32,347 bases of DNA from Clostridia bacterium (GCA_017936615.1 JAGBFF010000078.1:1-32347); one strand, 5' to 3'; positions 7,389 to 16,374 are shown, counted from the first letter of the stretch. The notes: generated by a model not told the origin, from the letters alone. Program-made: numbers and translations.

Positions 7389-8687
7389 ATGGCGGTAACG
7401 ATCACGGGAGTGGTGTCGGGCAGCCCGGCAGCGAAAAAAAGAATACACGCCGGTGATCGTTTGGTATCGGTGAACGGTAAGCCGATCGTCGACGTACTGG
7501 ATTATCGCTTTTACGAGGTGGAGGAACGCCTGACGCTGGAACTGGAAACCCCAAAAGGCCTCCGCACCGTCAAGCTGCATAAGCCGGAGTATGCCGATAT
7601 CGGTTTGGAGTTTGAAACGTATTTGATGGATAAGCAGCACACCTGCCGCAATCAGTGCGTTTTCTGTTTCATCGATCAGATGCCTCCCGGTATGCGGGAT
7701 AGCTTGTATTTCAAGGATGACGACAGTCGGCTATCCTTCCTGTTTGGCAACTATATCACCCTGACGAACCTATCGGAGCATGAAATCGAGCGGATCATTG
7801 ATTTGCATATCACACCGATCAATATTTCGGTGCATACGACCAATCCCGAACTGCGCTGTCGGATGATGAATAACCGTTTTGCCGGTGAAACACTGGGGTT
7901 GCTCAAGCGTTTTGCCGACGCAGGAATCCACATGGATTGTCAGCTGGTGCTGTGTCCCGGTTGGAATGACGGAGAAGAACTGCAGCGCAGTATGCGTGAT
8001 CTGGCGGCGTTGGCACCGGCAGTCGAAAGTGTGGCGGTGGTTCCTGTCGGGCTTACTAAATACCGCGACGGCTTGACGCCGCTTCGCCCGTTTACGGCGG
8101 AGGAGGCGCGTGTCGTGGTGGATGCGGTGGAAAGCTTCGGTGACGAGCAGCTGAAAACTGTCGGTACACGACTGATCTATCCGGCGGACGAATGGTACAT
8201 CAAGGCGGGACGCCCCATCCCGAACGAGGCGTTTTACGAGGAAATGGCGCAGTTGGAAAACGGCGTCGGCATGTCGGCGTTGATGCGCGCACAGTTCACG
8301 GAAGCTATGGAGCAGTGTGAAGCGACTTCCGTTGCCGGAACGGATACCGTGCTGGTGACCGGTATTGCGGCAGAACCGCTGATGCGGGAAATGGTGGAAT
8401 TGGCAGTGCAGAAGTATCCGGCCATCCGTGCCCGCGTACTGGCGATTCGCAATGACTTTTTCGGAGATACCATCACCGTTGCAGGTCTGGTAACCGGCAG
8501 CGATCTTAAGACACAGTTGAGCGGCGTCGTGTGTGAACGTGTGCTTGTCCCAGATGTGATGCTGCGGCATGAGCAGGACCGTTTCTTGGACGACGTAACT
8601 CCGGAAGAATTGGAACAGACGCTCGGTGTCCGCGTACAGGTGGTTTCCGCAGACGGTGCTTCGCTGTTGGAAGCACTGTTTGAGTAA
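7389..8687 (+). CDS. DUF512 PDZ / radical-SAM-like protein
   Basis: A 432-residue protein of the clostridial DUF512 family. Residues 1-60 form a PDZ-like domain (VVSGSPAAKKRIHAGDRLVSVNGK). Cys86, Cys90 and Cys93 make a CxxxCxxC motif of the radical SAM type (CRNQCVFCFIDQMP), and the central part continues as a partial TIM barrel, with the DUF512 domain at the C-terminus. The biochemical role is unknown. The ATG at 7389 follows GGAGGAAG at good spacing; the frame runs 12 codons further upstream into the terminator. The der start is 18 bases downstream, an association common in clostridia that hints at a role in ribosome or rRNA maturation. Confidence 0.88.
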   Translation: MAVTITGVVSGSPAAKKRIHAGDRLVSVNGKPIVDVLDYRFYEVEERLTLELETPKGLRTVKLHKPEYADIGLEFETYLMDKQHTCRNQCVFCFIDQMPPGMRDSLYFKDDDSRLSFLFGNYITLTNLSEHEIERIIDLHITPINISVHTTNPELRCRMMNNRFAGETLGLLKRFADAGIHMDCQLVLCPGWNDGEELQRSMRDLAALAPAVESVAVVPVGLTKYRDGLTPLRPFTAEEARVVVDAVESFGDEQLKTVGTRLIYPADEWYIKAGRPIPNEAFYEEMAQLENGVGMSALMRAQFTEAMEQCEATSVAGTDTVLVTGIAAEPLMREMVELAVQKYPAIRARVLAIRNDFFGDTITVAGLVTGSDLKTQLSGVVCERVLVPDVMLRHEQDRFLDDVTPEELEQTLGVRVQVVSADGASLLEALFE

Positions 8688-8705
8688 TCCCAACGAGGTG
8701 AGAAT

Positions 8706-10037
8706 ATGGCGAAGCCCGTCGTGGCGGTGGTTGGCCGCCCTAACGTGGGTAAATCCACATTGTTTAATAAGTTGATCGGTAAGCGGCTGTCCATCGTTAA
8801 GGACACGCCGGGCGTTACGCGCGACCGTATTTTGTCGCCCTGTGAATGGCGCGGCCGCACGTTTTTGTTGGTGGATACGGGCGGTATCGAGCCGCATTCG
8901 GACGATATCATTCGGTCCCAGATGCGTCGGCAGGCACAGCTTGCTATTGAGCAGGCGGATGTGATCGTGCTGGTAACGGATCTGCAGGCAGGTGTGACCG
9001 CCAACGACGCCGACGTGGCAGTGATGCTGCAAAAAAGTGGCAAACCGGTGGTGCTGTGTGTCAACAAATGTGATCGTATCGGCGCGCCGCCTGCGGAATT
9101 TTATGAATTTTATAATTTGGGACTGGGTGATCCCATCGGGGTATCGTCGCTTCACGGCACCGGCACCGGTGATCTGCTGGATGCGGTGTTTGAGTACCTT
9201 CCTGCTGAGGAAGAACCGGAGGAAGAAAGCGACGTGATCAAGGTCGCGGTGATTGGTAAGCCCAACGCCGGCAAATCCTCGCTTGTCAACAAATTGGCAG
9301 GGGAGGAGCGCAGCATCGTTTCGGATATTGCCGGTACGACCCGTGACGCGATCGATACCGAAATCGAGACCTCCCACGGCAAGTTCCTGCTGATCGATAC
9401 GGCGGGTCTCCGTCGGCGAAGCCGCGTGGACGATGCCATCGAGAAATACAGTATTCTGCGCGCGGAAATGGCAGTAGAGCGTGCGGATGTGTGTGTCATC
9501 CTTATCGACGGTACCGAAGGCTTTACCGAGCAGGACAGCAAGGTAGCCGGTATTGCCCACGAAAAAGGCAAGGCGTGTATCATTGCGGTGAATAAGTGGG
9601 ACGCGGTGGAAAAGGATGACCGCACCATGAATCTGACACGCAAAAAGCTGGAAAACGACTTCAGCTTCATGGCATATGCACCGTTCATTTTCGTTTCCGC
9701 CAAGACCGGTCAGCGATTAGAACGTTTGCTGGAGCTGATTAAGTATGTGAACGAGCAAAACGCGATGCGTGTATCGACGGGTGCGCTAAACGACGTGTTG
9801 GCGCAGGCAACAGCGCGCGTTCAGCCTCCGACAGACAAAGGACGACGTCTGAAGATCTATTACGTAACGCAGCCGTCTACCCGCCCGCCGACGTTTGTGT
9901 TTTTTGTAAATCGTGCGGACCTGTTCCATTTTTCATATCAGCGTTATCTGGAAAACCAATTGCGTGAGACCTTTGGATTTGAGGGCACACCGATTCGGTT
10001 TATCATTCGTGAACGAGGCGACAAGAGCGGTAAGTAA
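8706..10037 (+). CDS. der: Ribosome biogenesis GTPase Der (EngA)
   Basis: Essential double GTPase for 50S subunit assembly. The 443 residues contain two tandem G domains and a C-terminal KH-like domain: first G1 GRPNVGKS at 10-17 with DTGG and NKCD; second G1 GKPNAGKS near 183-190 with DTAG and NKWD near 295; the KH-like region covers about 355-440. All switch and base-specificity motifs are intact. ATG at 8706 with GAGGTGAG 4 bases upstream. plsY starts 15 bases after the stop. Confidence 0.98.
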   Translation: MAKPVVAVVGRPNVGKSTLFNKLIGKRLSIVKDTPGVTRDRILSPCEWRGRTFLLVDTGGIEPHSDDIIRSQMRRQAQLAIEQADVIVLVTDLQAGVTANDADVAVMLQKSGKPVVLCVNKCDRIGAPPAEFYEFYNLGLGDPIGVSSLHGTGTGDLLDAVFEYLPAEEEPEEESDVIKVAVIGKPNAGKSSLVNKLAGEERSIVSDIAGTTRDAIDTEIETSHGKFLLIDTAGLRRRSRVDDAIEKYSILRAEMAVERADVCVILIDGTEGFTEQDSKVAGIAHEKGKACIIAVNKWDAVEKDDRTMNLTRKKLENDFSFMAYAPFIFVSAKTGQRLERLLELIKYVNEQNAMRVSTGALNDVLAQATARVQPPTDKGRRLKIYYVTQPSTRPPTFVFFVNRADLFHFSYQRYLENQLRETFGFEGTPIRFIIRERGDKSGK

Positions 10038-10052
10038 AGGAGAGAAGCTCGT

Positions 10053-10763
10053 ATGTTCCTGTTTTTACAAAATAGCTGGCTGGCGATGCTGCTGGCAGCG
10101 GTGATTGCTTATCTACTCGGCAGTGTCAGCTTTGCGATCATTGTAACACGGTGTTTCACCGGTAAGGATATCCGAACCTATGGGAGCGGCAATGCCGGCG
10201 CGACGAACGTGCTTCGTTCGCAGGGAAAACTGCCGGCGCTGCTTACATTCGTGGGTGATCTGCTGAAAAGCATGCTGTCGGTCTGGATCGGCGGTTGGCT
10301 TTTACTGAACCTGCAGTTGTCTCCCGCAACGGCGGCTGAAGCCGGTTTTCTGATGTATGATCCCGAAAACCTGCAGCTGATCGGCAATTATCTGGCGGGC
10401 GTTTTCTGCATTATCGGGCATCTGTATCCGCTGTTTTTCGGCTTTCGCGGGGGCAAAGGTGTGATGACAACGCTGGGAATGATGCTCCTCTTGGATTGGA
10501 AATCCGCGCTGATCCTGCTCGGCTTGTTTGTGTTGATCGTGCTGATCACGCGTATGGTCTCGCTGGGATCGTGCGTGGCGGCGATCTTGCTTCCTGTGAT
10601 GACGTACGTGATGCGTACCTTCGCATATCACCAGAAATGGCCGACGGTGGCGTTTTGTACCGCTGTGGCTTGTGTGATCGCGCTGATTCTTCTTGTCAAG
10701 CATCGCGAGAATATTAAGCGCATTTTTAAAGGCACCGAGAGTAAACTGTGGGGGAATAAGTAG
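10053..10763 (+). CDS. plsY: Glycerol-3-phosphate acyltransferase PlsY
   Basis: Membrane enzyme that transfers the acyl group of acyl phosphate to glycerol 3-phosphate, the first step of phospholipid synthesis. The 236-residue protein is mostly hydrophobic, with about six membrane segments, and carries the family motifs GSGNAGATN (residues 47-55) and GFRGGKGV (about 129-136) in the cytoplasmic loops. It is slightly longer than the usual 200 residues because of a loop around 85-112. ATG at 10053 with GGAGAG upstream. The stop overlaps the gpsA start, which supplies the glycerol 3-phosphate substrate. Confidence 0.96.
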   Translation: MFLFLQNSWLAMLLAAVIAYLLGSVSFAIIVTRCFTGKDIRTYGSGNAGATNVLRSQGKLPALLTFVGDLLKSMLSVWIGGWLLLNLQLSPATAAEAGFLMYDPENLQLIGNYLAGVFCIIGHLYPLFFGFRGGKGVMTTLGMMLLLDWKSALILLGLFVLIVLITRMVSLGSCVAAILLPVMTYVMRTFAYHQKWPTVAFCTAVACVIALILLVKHRENIKRIFKGTESKLWGNK

Positions 10764-11764
10764 TGGCAGTAATTTCAGTTTTAGGTGCCGGCGGTTGGGG
10801 AACAGCTTTGGCGGTGACCGCCGATCGAAACGGACATTCAGTCAGTTTGTGGTCGCCTTTTGAAGCAGAGATCGAGTCGATTCGCCGTCACGGACAGAAT
10901 AAAAAGCTGTTGCCCGGGATCGCCGTACCTGCTTCAATCGAACTGACGACCGATCTTGCGTGTGCTTCGCAAGCGGAATTGGTGGTTATGGCAGTGCCGT
11001 CGTTTGCGATCGCTTCCACGGCAGAAAAGCTACGCCCGCTTTTGTCCCCCGGTACGGTGGTTGCCAACGCGGGTAAAGGCTTGGAGGAGGGCACGTATCG
11101 TCGGTTTACCGTGGTGATCTCCGAGGCATTGCCCGGCACGTCGGTCGTGGCACTGTCCGGTCCGTCCCATGCGGAGGAGGTCGGACGGGGCATCCCTACG
11201 TTGGTCGTCAGCGCTTCGCGGAATCTCGCCGCCGCAGAGACGGTGCAGCGCATTTTGATGAATCCGGAGTTCCGTATTTACACCACCGATGACGTCATCG
11301 GTGTGGAACTGGGCGGTGCGCTGAAAAATGTGATTGCACTGGCTGCGGGCATGTGTGACGGTTTAAATATGGGTGACAATACCCGTGCCGCGTTGATGAC
11401 ACGAGGTATGGCAGAGATCGCCCGCTTGGGGGTGCACCTGGGTGCGAAGGCAGGCACATTTGCGGGGCTGTCGGGGATCGGCGATTTGATCGTGACCTGC
11501 GGCAGTATGCACTCTCGGAATCGTCGCGCCGGTATTTTGATCGGTCAGGGACTCTCACCGAAAGAGGCGGTGGAACGTGTTGGCACGGTGGAAGGCTATT
11601 TGGTGGCCGAGACTGCGTATCGACTGGCTCAACAGAGTGGCATTGATCTTCCCATCGTGGAAGCGTGCTATCGCATTTGCTACGAGGGCTTTTCACCGGA
11701 GCAGGCAGTGCGCTCACTGATGGAGCGCCCAGGCCGCTCCGAGGATGAAGAGCATTGGTTATAA
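10763..11764 (+). CDS. gpsA: NAD(P)-dependent glycerol-3-phosphate dehydrogenase
   Basis: Reduces dihydroxyacetone phosphate to glycerol 3-phosphate, the substrate of PlsY encoded just upstream. The 333 residues begin with a Rossmann motif GAGGWG at 8-13 and contain GKGLEEG, the catalytic lysine region ELGGALKNVIALAAG and NTRAALMTRG. The start is a GTG whose first base is the last base of the plsY TAG stop, so the two genes are translationally coupled; GGGGGAA just upstream is the binding site. A bidirectional terminator closes the DUF512-der-plsY-gpsA group. Confidence 0.96.
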   Translation: MAVISVLGAGGWGTALAVTADRNGHSVSLWSPFEAEIESIRRHGQNKKLLPGIAVPASIELTTDLACASQAELVVMAVPSFAIASTAEKLRPLLSPGTVVANAGKGLEEGTYRRFTVVISEALPGTSVVALSGPSHAEEVGRGIPTLVVSASRNLAAAETVQRILMNPEFRIYTTDDVIGVELGGALKNVIALAAGMCDGLNMGDNTRAALMTRGMAEIARLGVHLGAKAGTFAGLSGIGDLIVTCGSMHSRNRRAGILIGQGLSPKEAVERVGTVEGYLVAETAYRLAQQSGIDLPIVEACYRICYEGFSPEQAVRSLMERPGRSEDEEHWL

Positions 11765-11801
11765 AAAACGGTCTGTCATTGCGTATGACAGACCGTTTTT
11801 T
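11763..11801. terminator. Bidirectional intrinsic terminator between gpsA and the LacI-type gene
   Basis: An 11-bp perfect stem (11769-11779 with 11785-11795) and 5-base loop, with six A before and six T after, gives a T run on both strands. It separates the housekeeping block from the accessory block to the right. Confidence 0.95.
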
Positions 11802-12780
11802 ATTTGGTAAGTTTGCCGTCTTTGATTTTCCAGAGTATGGAGGATGTGATATACCGCTCTTGTTTCGGCCGTGTACCGTTGGATAGATACTGATCGCTTA
11901 ACCGTAAAGCAATGCGCGTTTGCTCGGCAATATTCTGCTCCAACACGGCGAACAAAGGTGCGGTGTTCAGCTGCGAGCGCAGCCGGGGTGAGAGTTCGTA
12001 ACCAATGCCGACAGCGTGGCTTTGCTTGCGCAGCTTGTACAGCGCTTGGCACAGCTCGATCGTTCGTCCACTGGGGGAAAAGACGAAGTCGAGGTCGTCG
12101 TTTACGCCGTTCAGCAACCGCGCCAGAAGCGAGGCGTACAGTGGCTGCTCCTCCGGTTCGTTCAGATAATGAACCGAAGCGGCACCCAATCCTTCCACAA
12201 ATCCACGACATCGCTCGCACATATTGATGTTTTCCGGACGGGAAAGCAATGCTACGTGCGGCGTACGGCTGTGGGCGGCGACGAGTTGCCCCAAGCGGAC
12301 ACCGTCACCGTAAGAGTCCGAACCGACGAATACCGTCCCGGGGAGCGGTGTATACTCACCGAGCTGAATGACAAGCGAGTGGTCAGCGATGCGCTCGACC
12401 AAGGAGCGTTCCGCAGCGTCTAAATTGGCAGAATAGATCAGCACCGAATGTTTCTCTGTCAGGAGCGGCTCCAGATAGGTTTGTAAGACGTCGTGTTGTG
12501 CCAGTGAGGGATAGAAGCTGAATTGCGCCGGCGGGGAGAAGGGGTGGCTGTTAAACACGTCGAAGGCCCGATGCCAGAAGAATTTGGGATTGTCGGGCAA
12601 AATGATATGCACACGACGAGAAGGGGAATATCCGTCGGCAGAATGCTGTGCATCCAGTGCGTCGATGACGCTGCGGCGTGTTTCCTCGGTGATACCGGCG
12701 CAGTGGTTCAACACACGGCGGACCGTGGAGACACTGGTTCCGCTGTGTTCGGCAATGCGGCGCAGTTCGTCAGACTTCAC
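11800..12780 (-). CDS. LacI-family transcriptional regulator
   Basis: A 326-residue DNA-binding regulator. Residues 5-45 are a LacI helix-turn-helix (LRRIAEHSGTSVSTVRRVLN, then hinge-helix sequence), followed by a periplasmic-binding-protein-like effector domain beginning at about residue 55 (VHIILPDNPKFFWHRAF). The N-terminal V-T-V-S-R consensus reads VSTVRRVLN, still a credible recognition helix. Start is a GTG at 12778-12780 with AGGAGGGG upstream. The gene is divergent from the GNAT-oxidoreductase fusion at 12899, with a 118-base shared control region, so it most likely regulates that gene in response to a sugar or sugar derivative. The effector is not deducible. Confidence 0.85.
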   Translation of the reverse strand: MKSDELRRIAEHSGTSVSTVRRVLNHCAGITEETRRSVIDALDAQHSADGYSPSRRVHIILPDNPKFFWHRAFDVFNSHPFSPPAQFSFYPSLAQHDVLQTYLEPLLTEKHSVLIYSANLDAAERSLVERIADHSLVIQLGEYTPLPGTVFVGSDSYGDGVRLGQLVAAHSRTPHVALLSRPENINMCERCRGFVEGLGAASVHYLNEPEEQPLYASLLARLLNGVNDDLDFVFSPSGRTIELCQALYKLRKQSHAVGIGYELSPRLRSQLNTAPLFAVLEQNIAEQTRIALRLSDQYLSNGTRPKQERYITSSILWKIKDGKLTK

Positions 12781-12814
12781 AAAACCCCTCCTTTATTTTT
12801 GGTTAATCTGCACA

Positions 12815-12843
12815 TCGACAAATCGACAGAAACAAAGTATCTT
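12815..12843 (+). promoter_or_regulatory. Possible promoter of the GNAT-Gfo/Idh gene
   Basis: TCGACA (12815-12820) and TATCTT (12838-12843) are 17 bases apart. The heptamer ATCGACA occurs twice here (12814-12820 and 12822-12828, 8-base period). Downstream, AGCA-TT-TGCT (12850-12859) is a short dyad that could be part of a LacI operator, but it lacks the usual central CG. Confidence 0.35.
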
Positions 12844-12898
12844 GATTGTAGCATTTGCTGTATGTGGTGTCAAATATATTTTGCGGAGGAAGATCGTA

Positions 12899-14647
12899 AT
12901 GTCGCAGCTGAGAATGTATAAGTATATGGACGACCCTTGTGAGTGCGAAGATTCGTTCAATGGGTTCACGTACCGTAGTTATAACGGCAGTGAAGAGGAT
13001 CGCTGCGCCTGGGTGGAGATCTGCCGGCATGGTGAATTAATGGAGGGTGAGGAGAACGCCTTTGAACGCTATATCAGTGGTGCCAAAGGATACGATCCGA
13101 GCGCGGTATTTTTCATTTTGGACGGGGAGGAGCCAATTGCAACGACGACGCTCTTGATTCAAGAAGGACAATTGGGTGTTGTTCATATGGTGGCAGTACG
13201 TCCCGATTACCTTGGTCGGGGCTTGGGCGGGTATCTCAACCGCATCGTATTGGCGGCTGCTACCAAGCATGGCTGCACTGGCGTGCGGCTGACCACCGAC
13301 GAGTGGCGTGTTCCGGCCGTGCGCAGCTATTTGAAAAGCGGTTTTCGTCCGGTGTTGTTTGAGGAGGATATGGAGGAACGCTGGAATACGTTCTTCAAAG
13401 AGCACGGGTATACCAATATGCTGGTGACGGATGCGGAGTTCAAGGCGCAAAAGCTGTTGAACGAGGATAACAGCGGTAAGTTGCGGCTTGGTATTTTCGG
13501 TGCATTCCGTGGCAGCGATATTGCTCATGCAGCAACGATCAGTGGTCAAGCCTATATCACGGCTGTGTGTGATGCCAATCCCGAGCGGTTAGAGGCAATC
13601 AGGAAATATTGTAGTGTGGATACACAGTATTTTACGGACTTTGATGAGTTTATTGAAGCACCGATGGATGCGGTGGTGCTGTGCAACTATTTTCCGGATC
13701 ACGCCCGCTATGCGATCCTTGCTATGAAGAAGGGGATTCACGTGGCCAGTGAGACGCTGCCTGCCGTTACGATGCAGGAATGTGTGGAGCTGTGCCGGAC
13801 TGCTGAGGAAACGGGATGTGTGTACATGCTCCTGGAGAACTATGCCTACTTCCCGGTAGTGATGCGTATGAAGGAAGAATACGATAAGGGTGTATGGGGT
13901 AAGGCGGTGTACATGGAGGGCGAATACGTGCATCCGATGTCACCGGAGGAATATGCGATGTTTACGCCGACGCCGACACACTGGCGTGCGCTGATGCCGT
14001 CGGGCTACTATCTCAGCCATTCGTTGGCACCGCTGATGTATATGACCGGTGCGACACCCAAGACGGTCAACGCACGCAGCATCTACACCGACGCCGTACG
14101 TGTGGAGCGTGAGGATGAGCCAATCAAGGACGTGGCCTCCATTATGCTGTGCGGTATGGACGACAACTCGCTGGCGCGTGTGACGGGGTGGGCAAAATTC
14201 GGTGGCCACGGTAACTGGTATCGGCTCTCCTGCGCCAAGGCGTGTGCCGAAACGGTGCGTGGCAATGAGTTTCGTGCGCAGGTGCGTACGTGTGTGTGGG
14301 ATGAGCCGATCCAAGAGTTGGATATCCCGTACCCCTTCGAAGCGGAAAAAGCACGGTGCTTCTGGCATAACGGCGGCGATTATTACGTGACGCTGGATTT
14401 CATCAATTGCGTTAAAGAAAAGCGTGAGCCGTATTTGAACGTTTACCGCGCGGCGGCGATGGCAGCTGTCGGTATCCTTGGCTGGCGGTCCAGCTTGCAT
14501 AACGGCGCTGAATATACGATTCCTGATTTCCGTTGTGAAGACGAGCGTAAGCCGTTTGAGAATGATAATCTGTCGCCCTTTATTGACGAAAACGGAGAGC
14601 GTAATTATCCTTGCACCGTGTACGAGCGGGATAGGTTCAATGCGTGA
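12899..14647 (+). CDS. GNAT acetyltransferase fused to a Gfo/Idh/MocA-type oxidoreductase
   Basis: A 582-residue two-domain protein. Residues about 20-170 are a GNAT domain with the acetyl-CoA binding motif A VAVRPDYLGRGLGGYL at 98-113 and the C-terminal helix region SYLKSGFRPV. Residues about 195-560 resemble Gfo/Idh/MocA oxidoreductases: Rossmann start RLGIFGAFRGSDIA at 196-209, the CNYFPDHARYAILAMKKG segment at 262-279, and ENYAYFP at 313-319. Two key sites deviate: the nucleotide-binding GxGxxG reads GAFRGS, and the usual EKP motif reads ETLP (285-288), so the catalytic lysine is missing and dehydrogenase activity is doubtful. The start at 12899 has GCGGAGGA 8 bases upstream. Its divergence from a LacI-type regulator suggests sugar or amino-sugar metabolism; N-acetylation plus redox chemistry on one substrate is inference. 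Confidence 0.82.
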   Translation: MSQLRMYKYMDDPCECEDSFNGFTYRSYNGSEEDRCAWVEICRHGELMEGEENAFERYISGAKGYDPSAVFFILDGEEPIATTTLLIQEGQLGVVHMVAVRPDYLGRGLGGYLNRIVLAAATKHGCTGVRLTTDEWRVPAVRSYLKSGFRPVLFEEDMEERWNTFFKEHGYTNMLVTDAEFKAQKLLNEDNSGKLRLGIFGAFRGSDIAHAATISGQAYITAVCDANPERLEAIRKYCSVDTQYFTDFDEFIEAPMDAVVLCNYFPDHARYAILAMKKGIHVASETLPAVTMQECVELCRTAEETGCVYMLLENYAYFPVVMRMKEEYDKGVWGKAVYMEGEYVHPMSPEEYAMFTPTPTHWRALMPSGYYLSHSLAPLMYMTGATPKTVNARSIYTDAVRVEREDEPIKDVASIMLCGMDDNSLARVTGWAKFGGHGNWYRLSCAKACAETVRGNEFRAQVRTCVWDEPIQELDIPYPFEAEKARCFWHNGGDYYVTLDFINCVKEKREPYLNVYRAAAMAAVGILGWRSSLHNGAEYTIPDFRCEDERKPFENDNLSPFIDENGERNYPCTVYERDRFNA

Positions 14648-14653
14648 ATACTG

Positions 14654-14679
14654 AAAAACGCCCGCTACGGGCGTTTTTT
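14654..14679. terminator. Intrinsic terminator after the GNAT-Gfo/Idh gene
   Basis: Stem CGCCCG (14659-14664) with CGGGCG (14668-14673), triloop CTA, flanked by five A and six T, 6 bases after the stop codon. Confidence 0.88.
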
Positions 14680-14680
14680 G

Positions 14681-14709
14681 TTGCTTTTGTGGTTTTATGG
14701 GTGTATAAT
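14681..14709 (+). promoter_or_regulatory. Probable promoter of the CapA-family gene
   Basis: A perfect -10 box TATAAT (14704-14709) lies 17 bases after a weak -35 TTGCTT (14681-14686), immediately after the preceding terminator. Confidence 0.55.
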
Positions 14710-14739
14710 CGATCGAGAAGCAAAGGGGGCTGTTTGGCG

Positions 14740-15963
14740 ATGAAAATAACCTTTTTGGGCGATATTATGATCGAACCGCCGGTGCTGAAGGCGGCCAAGC
14801 GAAAGGGCGGCACGTATGATTTTCGTGGCGTGTTTTCCCGTGCCAAAGCCTTACTTTCGGAGTCGGATTTTGTTGTGGGAAATCTGGAAACTCCGTTGGC
14901 GGGTGCTGCGGCGGGATATACCGACACGCATCTCTGCTTCAATGCTCCGGACGACTACGTTGATGCACTGATCGATGCGGGGGTGACGCTGGTTTCCACC
15001 GCCAACAATCATACGTTTGACCGCGGTTACGAGGGGATGGAGCGCACGGTGTGTGTGCTGGATGAAAAAGGCTTGGCGCACACCGGTTCCTTCCTGCGTG
15101 GCACGGAGCGTCCCGAAGCTGCTTATTTTGAAAAAGACGGCACCCGTTTCGCTGTGATCGCCTACACCTACGGCACCAACTACGACGGCAGCGGCGGCGT
15201 TTGTCTTGCCGAGGGTGAGTATGCCGGCACGGTTAATCTCTTGTGTCCGCAAACTGCCAACACCTATTTGCCCGGTGTGTTTCGCGGAAGTGACTGGGTG
15301 GATAAGCTGTTTTGCCATTTCAAATGGATCAAGGACGCCAACACACCCGGTAAGTTCAAAAAGCTATTGGGGATGACGGCAACCTACTCACGTGACGACG
15401 ATTGCCTGGAGGGCAAAACGGATACACCGCAGATCGCACAGATGCAGCAGGATATTCGCACCGCCAAAGAGAAGGCGGACGTCGTGCTGTTTTACCCGCA
15501 CGTCGGCGGACAGTTCAACCTGAAGCCGGGTGCGTTTTCGGAATATGTGGTGGAGAAAGCGGTGGAAGCGGGAGCGGATGCCGTGATTGCCACGCATTCG
15601 CACATTCCGCAAAAGGCGTTGTGGAAGGCGGGCATACCGTGTTCCTATTGTCTCGGTAATTTCAATATGAATCCCAAATCGTATTTGGCGATGCCGGAGA
15701 TCTTGACCCAGTACGGGTATGCGATGCACCTGTATGTTGAGGATAAAGTCATCACTAAAGTTACCTTCTCGATGATGAAAAACGTGGTGGAACGCGACGG
15801 GCAGATTGTGTCTTTCCCAATCGATGAGCTGTACGCCACCTTAAAAACAGACAAGGAGCGGGAGGCGTTGATCAAGGACGTTCGCCATTTGTACGGAAGG
15901 ATCACCGGGCGTGTGCTCGCCGATGAGATAATTCGTCGGGAATATGAATTACTAAAAGGCTGA
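14740..15963 (+). CDS. CapA-family protein (metallophosphatase fold)
   Basis: A 407-residue protein of the CapA / PGA_cap family, distant relatives of calcineurin-like phosphatases that are linked in some bacteria to poly-gamma-glutamate. Visible metal-site and family motifs are GDIM at 7-10, GNLETPL at 47-53, NNHTFDRG at 89-96, a late YPHVGGQ and HSHIPQ near 286. No signal peptide or membrane anchor is present, unlike the classical CapA, so a cytosolic hydrolase role is possible. The ATG at 14740 follows AGGGGGC; upstream in-frame codons run through the promoter. No capBC genes are adjacent, so capsule synthesis is not supported. Confidence 0.82.
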   Translation: MKITFLGDIMIEPPVLKAAKRKGGTYDFRGVFSRAKALLSESDFVVGNLETPLAGAAAGYTDTHLCFNAPDDYVDALIDAGVTLVSTANNHTFDRGYEGMERTVCVLDEKGLAHTGSFLRGTERPEAAYFEKDGTRFAVIAYTYGTNYDGSGGVCLAEGEYAGTVNLLCPQTANTYLPGVFRGSDWVDKLFCHFKWIKDANTPGKFKKLLGMTATYSRDDDCLEGKTDTPQIAQMQQDIRTAKEKADVVLFYPHVGGQFNLKPGAFSEYVVEKAVEAGADAVIATHSHIPQKALWKAGIPCSYCLGNFNMNPKSYLAMPEILTQYGYAMHLYVEDKVITKVTFSMMKNVVERDGQIVSFPIDELYATLKTDKEREALIKDVRHLYGRITGRVLADEIIRREYELLKG

Positions 15964-15974
15964 CCGCCGAAAGT

Positions 15975-16374
15975 GTCTTCCCTTGTGAGGAATAATGCGG
16001 ATTTTTCAGCCGACGGGAGCGGGATCGTATCGGTGTCACAAAACACGACACCGCTGATCCGATCACGATATGTCCCGCACTCTTTTAAGTGCAGCGTGCC
16101 GCCCGGGTGTTTATTAAACACAGCGATAAAGCGGTTATCACCGTACACGGTCACATCATCAGCATCCGTATACACGTGGCAGCCCGCCGCCTTTGCCAAC
16201 GAACGGATCACACGGCTGTCAACGTACGGCTTTGTAAATACCAGTGTATTTTCTCGTGCGTTCGGCAACCGCTCTGCACGGATAGCGGGAAAATCATAAT
16301 CGGTAGGAGTGTCAAGCGTAAAGCGGTGTCCCGTAATCGCTTCGGCACTCCGCTTAAAACCTAATATTTCCTAC
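15975..16374 (-). pseudogene. Remnant of a glycoside-hydrolase-like C-terminal domain
   Basis: Read leftwards, a frame opening after a TAG at about 16372-16374 encodes about 130 residues with coding character, for example RVIRSLAKAAGCHVYTDAD, then a beta-sandwich-like stretch ending PLPSAEKSALFLTRE. This style (residual ageing of a VHVY-D-DD-Y-N segment followed by an SALF end) resembles C-terminal domains of beta-galactosidase-like and related glycoside hydrolases. There is no ATG, no ribosome binding site and no catalytic domain upstream, and the natural stop is lost so that the frame runs on into the antisense of the CapA gene. It is therefore read as a truncated relic. The exact family is uncertain, and the match is from memory, not from a search. 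Confidence 0.45.

Noticed and set aside
7770-9560. A long minus-strand open frame of 596 codons
   Set aside because: It lies entirely antisense to the DUF512 and der genes, both with intact motifs; its composition (many H, R, Q) is that of a complementary-frame shadow and no binding site or domain is seen.
12841-12880. Classical LacI operator between the divergent genes
   Set aside because: Only short dyads such as AGCA-TT-TGCT were found; none has the length or central CG typical of the family, so no operator is called with confidence.
14740-15963. Capsule or poly-gamma-glutamate synthesis locus
   Set aside because: Only the CapA-like gene is present; there is no capB or capC, and the protein lacks a membrane anchor.
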